A stretch of 7,845 nt of DNA. Origin: an uncultured Clostridia bacterium. Its GTDB lineage: Bacteria > Bacillota > Clostridia > UBA1381. The stretch lies in contig CAKSSN010000046.1 in NCBI GenBank assembly GCA_934489015.1, positions 1-7,845 on the forward strand, written 5' to 3'. Shown in pieces: positions 1-6,394 of this stretch. How positions within the stretch are numbered: the stretch's first letter is position 1; every line of letters starts with the position of its first letter. The notes beneath the pieces were generated by a model. That model had not been told where the DNA came from and did no database searches. It saw only the letters and a program-made list of their open reading frames with translations. The translations under genes were made by a program, and so were the position numbers.

Positions 1-542
1 TCCGCTTTAAGCTGTGCCTTATAGCTTGTACCTTGTTTTGCCGCCGTATATTCGATATAGCTTTTGCCTTTATTCTCATTTTGCGGAATAACCGACAGCC
101 CGTATTCCTCACAAAGACGGTCGCTTATTTCGCGTGTATCGTAATACCATTTTTTATTGATATGGCTGTGTTTGTAATCAACGAAATTCACATCATTAAA
201 AATGATATGGTTATGAATGTGCCCCCTGTCAATGTGCGTACTTAAAATGTATTCGTACTTGCCGCCCAGAATTTCATCAGCTAATTTTTTCCCGATTTCG
301 TGGGCCTGTTCCGGCGTTGTTTCGCCCGGTGAAAATGATTGTATAAAGTGTCTTGCAAGATGACTTTCTTTGCTGTTGTCCTTTGCCTTTTTTCTTGTCC
401 ATTCAAACTCAATATCGGCAGTTTCGGGTGTGCAGCCGTAAGAGTCGATAAGCAGCGTTCCGTCTGTCTTTTCGGGATTGCAGATATACTGAATTGCTTT
501 TTTCAGCGTAGAGTTGATAGGAGTGTTCTTTGTAACCGCCAT
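1..542 (-). CDS. Relaxase / mobilization nuclease (MOBP-type), 5' part only
   Basis: This is the N-terminal 180 residues of a relaxase, read from ATG at 542 and open to the left edge. Relaxases nick one strand at oriT and stay covalently bound through a tyrosine during conjugative transfer. Motif I is visible as QYICNPEKT around residues 18-26, with Tyr19 the candidate nucleophile. The metal-binding histidine motif is HIDRGHIHNH at residues 103-112 (His103, 108, 110, 112). No stop interrupts the frame. The start lies 40 bp inside the 3' end of mobC, so the two are probably translationally coupled; the nearest purine-rich site (AGAGG) is about 13 bases upstream and weak. The start fits the usual family N-terminus, which begins shortly before the Tyr motif. 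The C-terminal part lies outside the window, so its domains cannot be judged. The family call is secure; the exact subfamily is not. Confidence 0.92.
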   Translation of the reverse strand, partial: MAVTKNTPINSTLKKAIQYICNPEKTDGTLLIDSYGCTPETADIEFEWTRKKAKDNSKESHLARHFIQSFSPGETTPEQAHEIGKKLADEILGGKYEYILSTHIDRGHIHNHIIFNDVNFVDYKHSHINKKWYYDTREISDRLCEEYGLSVIPQNENKGKSYIEYTAAKQGTSYKAQLKA

Positions 543-832
543 ATATTCTGTATATCCTCTTTCAATTCCTCAATATCAGTCATATATATGCTGCTTGTGG
601 AATTAACACGCTTTGCAATTTGATTTATATTTCTGCCGATCCGCTGCAATTCCTTATTCATAGCCTGAATGTCTTTCGTATCGGTGTATATGATATATCC
701 GTCAATCGCCATTTTTCGCAAATATGCTCCGATTTGATTTGTCGGTACAAGCGACATTTTATGTTCAATCAGCTTTCGTTCCTCTGCCGTTACCCATATT
801 TTCAGTTGTATATTTCTTTTCCTGTTTTTCAT
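503..832 (-). CDS. mobC: MobC-family relaxosome accessory protein
   Basis: This 109-residue basic protein matches the MobC mobilization family in length and layout. An N-terminal ribbon-helix-helix-like segment (about residues 6-50, with VTAEERKLIEHK and YLRKMAIDGYI) is followed by the characteristic MobC stretch RIGRNINQIAKRVNS (about 64-78) and a C-terminal helix. MobC proteins bind oriT DNA and help the relaxase open the nick site. ATG at 832 is preceded by GGAGG five bases upstream (complement of 838-842), which fixes the start. It is the first gene of a minus-strand mobC-relaxase pair and overlaps the relaxase by 40 bp. The inverted repeats just upstream (862-940) are the likely DNA target. 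Its length is normal and nothing looks broken. Confidence 0.9.
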   Translation of the reverse strand: MKNRKRNIQLKIWVTAEERKLIEHKMSLVPTNQIGAYLRKMAIDGYIIYTDTKDIQAMNKELQRIGRNINQIAKRVNSTSSIYMTDIEELKEDIQNIWRLQRTLLSTLR

Positions 833-861
833 AAAAACCTCCGCATTTTCAGATTAAAGGG

Positions 862-940
862 TTTGGGAATATCCCAAAAATATTTTTACGGCAATTTCAA
901 AGAAATGACCGCCGTAAAAATCGTGAGTGGGTACTCACTC
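862..940. other. Candidate origin of transfer (oriT): nested inverted repeats upstream of mobC
   Basis: Three inverted repeats lie within 80 bp, directly before mobC. TTTGGGA/TCCCAAA has a 3-base loop (862-878). An 11-bp perfect pair, ATTTTTACGGC/GCCGTAAAAAT (882-892 and 911-921), encloses a smaller ATTTC/GAAAT hairpin (894-906). GTGAGT/ACTCAC has a 4-base centre (923-938). Relaxase genes of this type usually sit next to their oriT, which carries inverted repeats beside the nick. I do not recognise the nick sequence itself; the GTGAGT-GGGT-ACTCAC palindrome is my best guess for the neighbourhood. The alternative is a promoter/operator region for mobC only. Confidence 0.5.
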
Positions 941-1024
941 GCTTTGCTTGCTATTCTCTTAAAACGCAAGTTTTTCCCTCTATTATTACTACAATTCAAG
1001 CCCTAAAAAAGTCCAAAAACACAA

Positions 1025-1058
1025 TAAAAAAAGCGAAGGTTTATTTTCCCTCGCTTTT
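1025..1058 (-). terminator. Rho-independent terminator after the histidine kinase gene
   Basis: Read on the minus strand, AAAAGCGA (complement of 1051-1058) pairs with TCGCTTTT (complement of 1029-1036). Two further G-C pairs follow inside after one mismatch, and a run of seven T follows. It begins five bases after the kinase stop codon, so it closes the regulator-kinase operon and insulates mobC from read-through. Confidence 0.85.
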
Positions 1059-1063
1059 GAAAA

Positions 1064-2398
1064 CTATTCTGTCGGTATTTTTATTGTTACAACACAACCG
1101 TTATTGTTCTGTATTTCCAGCGTACCGCCGTGTGCCTTAACAATTTTTCTTGTCATAGAAAGACCTAAACCGTGTTTGCCCTGCAATATTTCATCAGAAT
1201 TTTGAATAACCGCATTATCAATTCCGCTGCCGTCGTCTTTAATTTCTATAAAAACATTTTTGTCCTTTACATATTCGGAAATGCTTATTGCACAACCGTC
1301 TTTGTTATGAACAATGCTGTTATTTATGATGTTGAAAAATGCTCTGCCGAGTAAATTTTCATCACCCAAAACGATAGCATTTTCCGCACCCAGTTCAACA
1401 TCTATCGAATATTTATCGCCGATATTGTTATATATGTCGCAGACAATTTCACGAATTAACGGGCATACGGATATTTGATGTTTCTTTGAGGGCTGCATAT
1501 CATATTCCAAAGATGAAATCAAATTCAAATCCTCTATCAGTTTTTTTATTTTTATGCTCTGTTTTTTTGCCGCCGTTGCTTTCTTTCTGCTGTTTTCCGT
1601 GAGCTCAGGTGAATTTTCAAGTTCTTCGGCATTGCCCATTATGATTGCAAGCGGAGTCCGTATATCGTGTGAAATGCCTGCAATCCAATTTATGCGTGCT
1701 TTATCTCTTTCGGAAAGTATCGCATTTTTACGAAGCATTGATTTTGAGGTTTCGTTAATGTTTCGCCGAACATCACGAAATATTCCTTTTTCGGGCAAAT
1801 TTACAGTTTTCTCACTTCGCAAATCGTTTATTGCGGAAGTTACTGTTTTTAAGTTGCCGTAAAGTTTTCTCCCGAAAATCAAGCTCAATAAAAGCGCTAT
1901 TGCAAGATTTATTAAAAGTATTATAACAATTCTTTCGGGCAATGTGTCAAACCATTTCATTGAATATATAAGCTCATATTTTCCGACCGCATTTTTAGGT
2001 ATACCGAGAATTAAAAGTCCGCAGTTTTCAGTGCGGACAAAAACAGGGTAATCGCACAAAAACCAATGCGTGAGTTTTGCAATGTCTCGTATAGAATAAT
2101 GCGTTGGAATATCATCAGGCTTATTTTGAGACCAGACAATGTTTCCGTCGTCGTTTAAGAGAATGCACCAGTATTCACTCGGAATATTTGTGTTTGCAAG
2201 AGTATATCCCGTGTCTGTTTTTTCTAAATTTAGCGAAATATCTTCCAAAACAGATGTTGGCGAATGCTTCGGAGTTATTATACCTGTGTCAGTAATCAGT
2301 ATTCCAATACCCAAAGCGTTCATAACAAGGAGCATTGTCGCAATTATAGCCGACACAAATGAAAAGCTTAAAAATATTTTTATTGTAGTTTTATTCAT
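1064..2398 (-). CDS. Membrane sensor histidine kinase of a cargo two-component system
   Basis: This 444-residue kinase is read from ATG at 2398. The architecture is a transmembrane segment (about residues 6-33), an extracytoplasmic sensor of roughly 120 residues, a second transmembrane helix (about 156-176), a short linker, and then HisKA and HATPase domains. The phospho-acceptor is His244 in SHDIRTPL. The N box is NIINNS (356-361), the G1 box DDGSG (388-392) and the G2 box GLGLS (410-414), so it looks catalytically intact. The start overlaps the response-regulator stop by eight bases (ATGAATAA), indicating coupled translation; a TTG 24 bases upstream is also in frame but lacks support. The divergent neighbours are an antimicrobial-peptide-type ABC exporter, so the sensor probably detects a cell-envelope antibiotic or the transporter's state. 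The ligand cannot be read from sequence. Confidence 0.93.
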   Translation of the reverse strand: MNKTTIKIFLSFSFVSAIIATMLLVMNALGIGILITDTGIITPKHSPTSVLEDISLNLEKTDTGYTLANTNIPSEYWCILLNDDGNIVWSQNKPDDIPTHYSIRDIAKLTHWFLCDYPVFVRTENCGLLILGIPKNAVGKYELIYSMKWFDTLPERIVIILLINLAIALLLSLIFGRKLYGNLKTVTSAINDLRSEKTVNLPEKGIFRDVRRNINETSKSMLRKNAILSERDKARINWIAGISHDIRTPLAIIMGNAEELENSPELTENSRKKATAAKKQSIKIKKLIEDLNLISSLEYDMQPSKKHQISVCPLIREIVCDIYNNIGDKYSIDVELGAENAIVLGDENLLGRAFFNIINNSIVHNKDGCAISISEYVKDKNVFIEIKDDGSGIDNAVIQNSDEILQGKHGLGLSMTRKIVKAHGGTLEIQNNNGCVVTIKIPTE

Positions 2399-3095
2399 TT
2401 TCAGACACCCACTTATAACCAAGTCCTTTTACCGTAACAATATGACGGGGAGCAGACGGACTTTTCTCAATTTTTTCACGCAGCCTGCGAATGTGTACCA
2501 TTAGCGTGTTTTCGTGTCCGTAGTAGTCCTCGCCCCACGCCGTAAGACACAGGGCATCATTTGTAACGATTTTGTTTTTGTTTTCCCATAATTTTTTAAT
2601 GATAATAAATTCTTTCGGTGTCAGCGGAATTTCTTTTTCGTTATGTATTACGGCAGCTTTTTCAAAGTCAATGTATTTATCATCAACATAAAACCCTGTT
2701 TCTTTATGCACGATTGTGTATGTTCGGCGAAGCAATGCCTTTACTCGCAAGATTAGTTCAGAGAGCAAAAAGGGTTTTACAATATAATCGTCTGCACCTA
2801 AATCAAATCCGCGTACTTTATCATCAGCCTCACCCCTTGCTGTCAAAAATATTACGGGAGCATTTGAGCTTTCACGCAAAGTTTTATATAACATAAATCC
2901 GTTCCCGTCGGGTAAATTAACGTCAAGTAAAAAGAGTGCCACAGGTTGGGATTTAGCAAAAGACACAGCTTGTGCGCAAGTTGCCGCAGTATGAACATTC
3001 CAAAAACCAGCGTCAAACAGTGCATTTTGCACCATTTGCAAAAGTTCCGGCTCGTCATCAACAACAAGTATTTTTTTATTCAATATTTCTTTCAT
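2391..3095 (-). CDS. OmpR/PhoB-family response regulator
   Basis: This 234-residue DNA-binding response regulator is the partner of the adjacent kinase. The receiver domain (about residues 7-122) has the acidic pair Asp13-Asp14, phospho-acceptor Asp58 in LLDVNLPDG, the switch Thr85 in FLTARG, and Lys107 in IVKPF. The C-terminal winged helix (about 135-231) shows the typical LTPKEF and HIRRLREKIE motifs and ends in the VKGLGYKW wing. ATG at 3095 has a GGTGA ribosome site eight bases upstream and a TATAAT -10 box shortly before that. It is first in a two-gene operon and divergent from the ABC operon 169 bp away. Its most likely target is the 11-bp tandem repeat array at 3178-3210, because OmpR-type regulators bind direct repeats with this period. 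Confidence 0.94.
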   Translation of the reverse strand: MKEILNKKILVVDDEPELLQMVQNALFDAGFWNVHTAATCAQAVSFAKSQPVALFLLDVNLPDGNGFMLYKTLRESSNAPVIFLTARGEADDKVRGFDLGADDYIVKPFLLSELILRVKALLRRTYTIVHKETGFYVDDKYIDFEKAAVIHNEKEIPLTPKEFIIIKKLWENKNKIVTNDALCLTAWGEDYYGHENTLMVHIRRLREKIEKSPSAPRHIVTVKGLGYKWVSENE

Positions 3096-3112
3096 AATAA
3101 ATCACCATAATA

Positions 3113-3141
3113 ATTATACCACTTATCCGGCAATTATTAAA
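3113..3141 (-). promoter_or_regulatory. Probable promoter of the regulator-kinase operon
   Basis: On the minus strand there is a perfect TATAAT (3118-3113). A weak TTTAAT lies 17 bp upstream (3141-3136). The implied transcript starts roughly a dozen bases before the ATG, just leaving room for the GGTGA ribosome site. Confidence 0.55.
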
Positions 3142-3177
3142 TACTTTAACGCTACATTTTCACTACAAATGCAAAAT

Positions 3178-3210
3178 TTAAGGTTGCGTTAAGGTTGATT
3201 TAAGTTTGGC
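3178..3210 (+). promoter_or_regulatory. Three tandem 11-bp repeats, likely response-regulator binding site
   Basis: TTAAGGTTGCG, TTAAGGTTGAT and TTAAGTTTGGC follow one another without a gap (3178, 3189, 3200), sharing TTAAGNTTG. The 11-bp period places each on the same DNA face, as expected for head-to-tail OmpR-family dimers. The array ends where the -35 region of the ABC operon should be, the classic position for activation. Assignment to the neighbouring regulator is inference. Confidence 0.7.
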
Positions 3211-3231
3211 GAAAGGTACGCGTGTTATTAT
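3205..3231 (+). promoter_or_regulatory. Probable activated promoter of the ABC transporter operon
   Basis: A -10-like TATTAT (3226-3231) lies 15 bp after TTTGGC (3205-3210), which is inside the last 11-bp repeat. The -35 is poor and the spacer short, which fits a promoter that needs its activator. The exact hexamers are uncertain. Confidence 0.35.
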
Positions 3232-3264
3232 CAAAATATCTTGAAAGAAATGAGGTCAAACAAT

Positions 3265-3996
3265 ATGAAAGAAATTGTAAAAACAACTAATCTGACTAAA
3301 AGATACAGTGATGTATGCTGCGTAAATAATCTTGATATGTCAGTGAAAGAAGGAAAAATCTATGGATTTTTAGGACCTAACGGAGCAGGCAAATCCACAA
3401 CTCTTAAAATGCTTTTAGGACTTGTTCACCCGACGGCGGGTGAAATAGATATGTTCGGTCAGAGATTTACTGAAAAAAGCCGACTTTCAACTTTGAAGAA
3501 TATAGGCTCCTTAATAGAATCACCGTCGTATTACGGACATCTTACAGCAAAGGAAAACTTAAAAATATATACGACCATTCTCGATTTGCCAGATAGCAAT
3601 ATTGATGAAGTTCTTAAAATTGTCCGTCTTGACAGACAGGGAAATAAAAAAACTTCTCAATTCTCTCTTGGTATGAAACAAAGACTCGGTCTTGCTTCCG
3701 CACTTCTTGCTTTCCCAAAGCTGCTCATTCTTGATGAGCCGACAAACGGACTTGATCCGTCGGGAATACAAGAAATGAGAGAGCTTGTAAAATCACTCCC
3801 GAAAAAATACGGAATGACTGTAATTGTATCAAGCCACTTGCTTTCTGAAATAGATCAGCTGGCAGATGACATTGGCATTATAGCAAACGGGAAAATGCGT
3901 TATCAGGGAGCACTGTCTAATTTACACGAAACAGATAAAAATAAGTCTCTTGAACAAATTTTCTTGGATTTGACCGGAAAGGATATGAGCTTATGA
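3265..3996 (+). CDS. ABC transporter ATP-binding subunit, BcrA/LanF type
   Basis: This 243-residue ATPase energises export or extrusion by the two permeases that follow. Walker A is GPNGAGKST (residues 37-45), the signature is FSLGMKQRL (133-141), Walker B is LLILDEP with Glu158, then the D-loop GLDP and the H-loop His191 in SSHLLSE. In the Q-loop position it has IGSLIESPSYYG, with Glu85 where most ABC ATPases have Gln. This 'E-loop' is typical of lantibiotic-immunity (LanF) and bacitracin-resistance (BcrA) ATPases. I chose ATG at 3265 because TGAGG lies about nine bases upstream; an in-frame ATG at 3250 and TTG at 3241 have weaker sites. It overlaps the first permease by ATGA. Expression is probably driven by the divergent regulator through the upstream tandem repeats. 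The substrate is inferred from family and context only. Confidence 0.93.
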   Translation: MKEIVKTTNLTKRYSDVCCVNNLDMSVKEGKIYGFLGPNGAGKSTTLKMLLGLVHPTAGEIDMFGQRFTEKSRLSTLKNIGSLIESPSYYGHLTAKENLKIYTTILDLPDSNIDEVLKIVRLDRQGNKKTSQFSLGMKQRLGLASALLAFPKLLILDEPTNGLDPSGIQEMRELVKSLPKKYGMTVIVSSHLLSEIDQLADDIGIIANGKMRYQGALSNLHETDKNKSLEQIFLDLTGKDMSL

Positions 3997-4766
3997 TAAA
4001 ACTAATTAAATGCGAATATATGAAAACAAAACGAAAGCATATATTTCTTACTGCCTTTGCATTACTTGTTTTAATGGGAATGTGGGCATTTTACGGTACA
4101 TCTTCAAAAGATATGAGCGATTTTATCAGGCAAAACGGATATACAATGTTTTTATATCAATTTCCTCTTGTAAACGCTATATTTTTTCCGCTGTTGTGTA
4201 CGGTTATTGCTTCAAGACTTTGTGATATTGAACATAAGGGCGGTAATTTCAAATTGTTATGTACTATGGAGGATAAAGGAAAAATCTTTGATGTAAAATT
4301 GATTTATGGATTAACTATTGTTATTTCCGGCGTTATTCTGTTTTGGGTATTGACAATAGTGTACGGAAAAATTGTAGGTTTCATAGAAGCATTTCCGATA
4401 AATAATTATTTGCTTTATCTCTTGTTTACTATTATTCCGACTGCCTCAATTTACATTTTTCAGCACTCGCTGTCTATGATTTTTAAGAATCAGGCTATTC
4501 CGTTTTTCGTTGGGGTAATCGGTGAGTTTACCGGACTGTTTTCTATGTTTTTGCCACAATTTCCGTTTTTGCGAAAAAGCATATTATGGGGGTATTACGG
4601 GGCTTTGCAATTTGTCGGACTTTTTGGCTGGGATAAACAGACACGATTTGACAATGCGTATTTCGGTGTAATGACTATTGATTGGCCGGCATTTGCTTCG
4701 CTTGTCTGTTTGCTTATACTGATTTATATAGTAGGCAAATATATTTTTAGTAAAAAGGAGTTTTGA
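3993..4766 (+). CDS. ABC-2 type permease, LanE/LanG-like (first)
   Basis: This 257-residue membrane protein has a basic N-terminus (IKCEYMKTKRKH) and about six transmembrane helices near residues 16-34, 57-75, 103-124, 138-156, 168-188 and 231-252. It ends in a short KKEF tail. Size, topology and the N-terminal LIKCEYMKTKR motif match permeases of antimicrobial-peptide immunity transporters such as LanE/LanG (ABC-2 family). The start ATG overlaps the ATPase stop (ATGA), so translation is coupled. It should pair with the second permease and two ATPase copies in the cytoplasmic membrane. The E versus G assignment cannot be made safely from sequence alone, so no symbol is given. Confidence 0.88.
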   Translation: MIKLIKCEYMKTKRKHIFLTAFALLVLMGMWAFYGTSSKDMSDFIRQNGYTMFLYQFPLVNAIFFPLLCTVIASRLCDIEHKGGNFKLLCTMEDKGKIFDVKLIYGLTIVISGVILFWVLTIVYGKIVGFIEAFPINNYLLYLLFTIIPTASIYIFQHSLSMIFKNQAIPFFVGVIGEFTGLFSMFLPQFPFLRKSILWGYYGALQFVGLFGWDKQTRFDNAYFGVMTIDWPAFASLVCLLILIYIVGKYIFSKKEF

Positions 4767-4768
4767 AG

Positions 4769-5497
4769 ATGTTATATAAACTAATAAAAGCAGAAAGATT
4801 AAAATTAAAGCGATCACCGCTTTGGCTGGCATTTATATTTATGCCGATTATACCGGCACTACTCGGAACATTAAACTATAAAGCAAATATTGAAGTATTA
4901 CAAAGTGAATGGTTTAGCCTTTGGACACAGCACACACTGTTTACCTGTTATTTCTTTTTACCGATAATGATAGGTATATATTCGTCATACATAATGCGGC
5001 AGGAAGAAAATAACCGTAATTGGAATAAGGTTTTATCTATGCCTGTTTCAAAAAATCTTGTATTTATTGCAAAACTCATACAAGTAGTATTTATGATATT
5101 TTTAAGTGAAATATGGATATGCACATTGTTTGTCATATCCGGCAAAGTTATAGGTCTGACTTCTGCTATTCCGTGTGATAAGTTGATTACTTGGTGTCTT
5201 TTTGGAACGCTCGGAGGCTCGGTTATGGCAAGTTTACAGCTTATGATTTCGCTTTTCATTAAGAGCTTTGCGCTTCCTGTCGGAATTTCACTCGGAGGAG
5301 GACTGTCCGGAATGGTGTTTCTTGCAAAGCATTTAGGGCATATCTGGCCTTATTCACTTATGGCATACGGAATGAACTCAAACGCACCGCAGGAATTGAT
5401 TAAATCGGGATATATGTCTTTCGTTATTATTTGTATAGTGTATATAGCAATATTTATGATTACAAGCAGCACTATTTTGAGTAAAAGAGATATTTGA
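4769..5497 (+). CDS. ABC-2 type permease, LanE/LanG-like (second)
   Basis: This 242-residue membrane protein is related in layout to the preceding permease. It has the same kind of N-terminus (MLYKLIKAERLKLKRSPLW) and about six helices near residues 17-36, 54-76, 98-128, 139-161, 168-187 and 215-235, with a Gly-rich stretch (GISLGGGLSG) before the fifth loop. ATG at 4769 follows a strong AAGGAG (4755-4760) at eight bases and begins two bases after the previous stop; a TTG at 4763 is in frame but too close to that site. Two different permeases with one ATPase is the LanFEG arrangement. It ends the operon and converges on the XRE gene. Confidence 0.88.
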   Translation: MLYKLIKAERLKLKRSPLWLAFIFMPIIPALLGTLNYKANIEVLQSEWFSLWTQHTLFTCYFFLPIMIGIYSSYIMRQEENNRNWNKVLSMPVSKNLVFIAKLIQVVFMIFLSEIWICTLFVISGKVIGLTSAIPCDKLITWCLFGTLGGSVMASLQLMISLFIKSFALPVGISLGGGLSGMVFLAKHLGHIWPYSLMAYGMNSNAPQELIKSGYMSFVIICIVYIAIFMITSSTILSKRDI

Positions 5498-5517
5498 TAA
5501 AAATGTGGGTAAAACAA

Positions 5518-5543
5518 AAACGGAGGTCATTATTCCTCCGTTT
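5518..5543 (-). terminator. Terminator of the XRE gene, partly bidirectional
   Basis: AAACGGAGG/CCTCCGTTT forms a perfect 9-bp stem with an 8-base loop. On the minus strand it overlaps the last XRE codons and is followed by TTTTTGTTTT, a good terminator. On the plus strand the T-run is short (TTTCTGT), so it may stop the ABC operon less efficiently. Confidence 0.75.
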
Positions 5544-5883
5544 CTGTCCTCGTTTCTATAATTCCTCGTGCTGTGGCTTCGATAATAGGTAAATCTTTTT
5601 CAGAAATACTGTCAAGCAGTCCGTCGATTTGACGACGGAGTGTTGTTCGCTTTGGTACATCATCAAAGAAAAATTGATCTACCGATACATTAAGTAATGT
5701 TACAAGTTCATAAAGAACTTGCAAGCTCGGATGCTGCCCGTCATTTTCGATTGAAACAATGTATCGTGGTGCAAGATTTAACGCCTGACCTAACTGTTCT
5801 CTTGTCATTCCGGCGGCTAACCTTGCTGATTTTATCGCTTGACCTAATGCTTTGAAATCATAGTGTTGCATTGATTTTGACAT
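5530..5883 (-). CDS. XRE-family transcriptional repressor of the element's control region
   Basis: This 117-residue protein has an N-terminal helix-turn-helix of the HTH_3/XRE class (about residues 13-70; MTREQLGQALNLAPRYIVSIENDG spans the two DNA-binding helices) and a 45-residue charged C-terminal helix region that may mediate oligomerisation. ATG at 5883 follows AGGTGA. The gene is divergent from the KTR and sigma genes, the same relation as the XRE repressor (orf9) of Tn916 to its regulatory genes. A 15-bp palindrome, TGATATGTTATGTCA, covers its own start codon. Near-identical copies lie between it and the KTR gene and upstream of the sigma operon, suggesting autoregulation and control of transfer or excision genes. 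There is no peptidase domain, so SOS-type self-cleavage is unlikely; how it is inactivated is unknown. Confidence 0.85.
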   Translation of the reverse strand: MSKSMQHYDFKALGQAIKSARLAAGMTREQLGQALNLAPRYIVSIENDGQHPSLQVLYELVTLLNVSVDQFFFDDVPKRTTLRRQIDGLLDSISEKDLPIIEATARGIIETRTETEE

Positions 5884-5892
5884 AACATATCA
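5878..5892 (-). promoter_or_regulatory. Operator candidate O1 across the XRE start codon
   Basis: On the minus strand this is TGATATGTTATGTCA, an imperfect palindrome (TGAT-N7-GTCA). It differs from O3 at one of 15 positions. It overlaps the XRE ribosome site and ATG, a position fit for autorepression. Confidence 0.5.
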
Positions 5893-5901
5893 CCTATATA
5901 T

Positions 5902-5930
5902 ATTTTACACCTCAAATACAATTTTCTAAA
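5902..5930 (-). promoter_or_regulatory. Probable promoter of the XRE gene
   Basis: On the minus strand TTTAGA (5930-5925) and TAAAAT (5907-5902) are separated by 17 bp. The predicted start is a few bases before the AGGTGA ribosome site, giving a very short leader. Operators O2 and O1 flank it on either side. Confidence 0.5.
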
Positions 5931-5945
5931 TGATATGTAACATCA
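5931..5945 (+). promoter_or_regulatory. Operator candidate O2 between the divergent XRE and KTR genes
   Basis: TGATATGTAACATCA matches O3 at 13 of 15 positions and keeps the TGAT-N7-ATCA symmetry. It abuts the -35 of the XRE promoter and lies upstream of a TATAAA (5968-5973) that could be the KTR -10 box. It also lies between two AATACAATT direct repeats (5915 and 5945, 30 bp apart). Confidence 0.5.
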
Positions 5946-5993
5946 ATACAATTACTTAAATATTTCATATAAATCTATAAAGGGGTGATTTTA

Positions 5994-6191
5994 TTGAAAC
6001 TAAAATTAGCACATTGGGTGTTGTGCCCGATATGTCATAGTAAAACACGGATAATGCTTCGTGAAGATACAGAATTAAGGAATTTTCCTTTGTTCTGCCC
6101 GAAATGCAAAAATGAAACTTTAATAAATGCAAAACGATTTAATATAACTATTATAAAAGAGCCGGACGCACAGACGCAGAAGCCTAATTAA
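5994..6191 (+). CDS. Small cysteine-rich KTR-domain protein (zinc ribbon), TTG start
   Basis: This 65-residue protein contains two CxxC pairs: CPIC at residues 11-14, followed by KTR at 17-19, and CPKC at 35-38. The C-terminus is KEPDAQTQK. This is the Cys-rich KTR family carried by many Tn916- and CTn-type elements; its function is not established. The paired CxxC motifs suggest one zinc-binding ribbon. I prefer the TTG at 5994, which sits six to nine bases after AGGGGTGA (5981-5988); the GTG at 5985 is inside that ribosome site. It is divergent from the XRE gene and followed by its own terminator at 6206. In Tn916 the homologue lies on the other side of the repressor as I recall it, so the order here may be rearranged. 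Confidence 0.85.
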   Translation: MKLKLAHWVLCPICHSKTRIMLREDTELRNFPLFCPKCKNETLINAKRFNITIIKEPDAQTQKPN

Positions 6192-6205
6192 CTGCATAGA
6201 CGCAG

Positions 6206-6245
6206 AGCCGATAACTTATCAAAAAAGGTGGGTTATTGGCTTTTT
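6206..6245 (+). terminator. Terminator after the KTR gene
   Basis: AGCCGATAAC (6206-6215) pairs with GTTATTGGCT (6232-6241), one pair being a G-T wobble, and TTTTT follows. It lies 15 bases after the KTR stop and separates this gene from the sigma leader region. Confidence 0.75.
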
Positions 6246-6283
6246 ATATTATAGCCCGCCGACAATGTTTGGAGGGATTTTTT

Positions 6284-6352
6284 GTGCGCTGGAATAACAA
6301 CTCGCTGCTTGTCAGAAGCAGCGAATATAAGTTTATAAAATCACCAGATTAA
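6284..6352 (+). CDS. Possible 22-codon leader or small protein ORF
   Basis: A GTG-initiated ORF encoding MRWNNNSLLVRSSEYKFIKSPD follows GGAGGG (6271-6276) at seven bases, a ribosome site as good as those of the real genes here. It lies alone between two plus-strand terminators. Its middle codons coincide with a perfect 9-bp hairpin (TCGCTGCTT/AAGCAGCGA, 6302-6324), so translation and RNA folding would compete. I recognise no homologue. It could be a leader peptide, a tiny protein, or chance. Confidence 0.35.
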   Translation: MRWNNNSLLVRSSEYKFIKSPD

Positions 6353-6394
6353 AAAATGAATACTATTCTGACACGGCTAATGCTGCTTTTGAAA

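Noticed and set aside
620..1006. 128-codon open frame on the plus strand
   Set aside because: It runs antisense through mobC and the oriT-like repeats, has no ribosome site, and its product resembles nothing; it is a shadow of mobC.
1064..3095. Vancomycin-type VanR/VanS regulatory pair
   Set aside because: The kinase sequence around the H box and its sensor do not resemble VanSB as I recall it, and the neighbours are an ABC exporter rather than van ligase genes.
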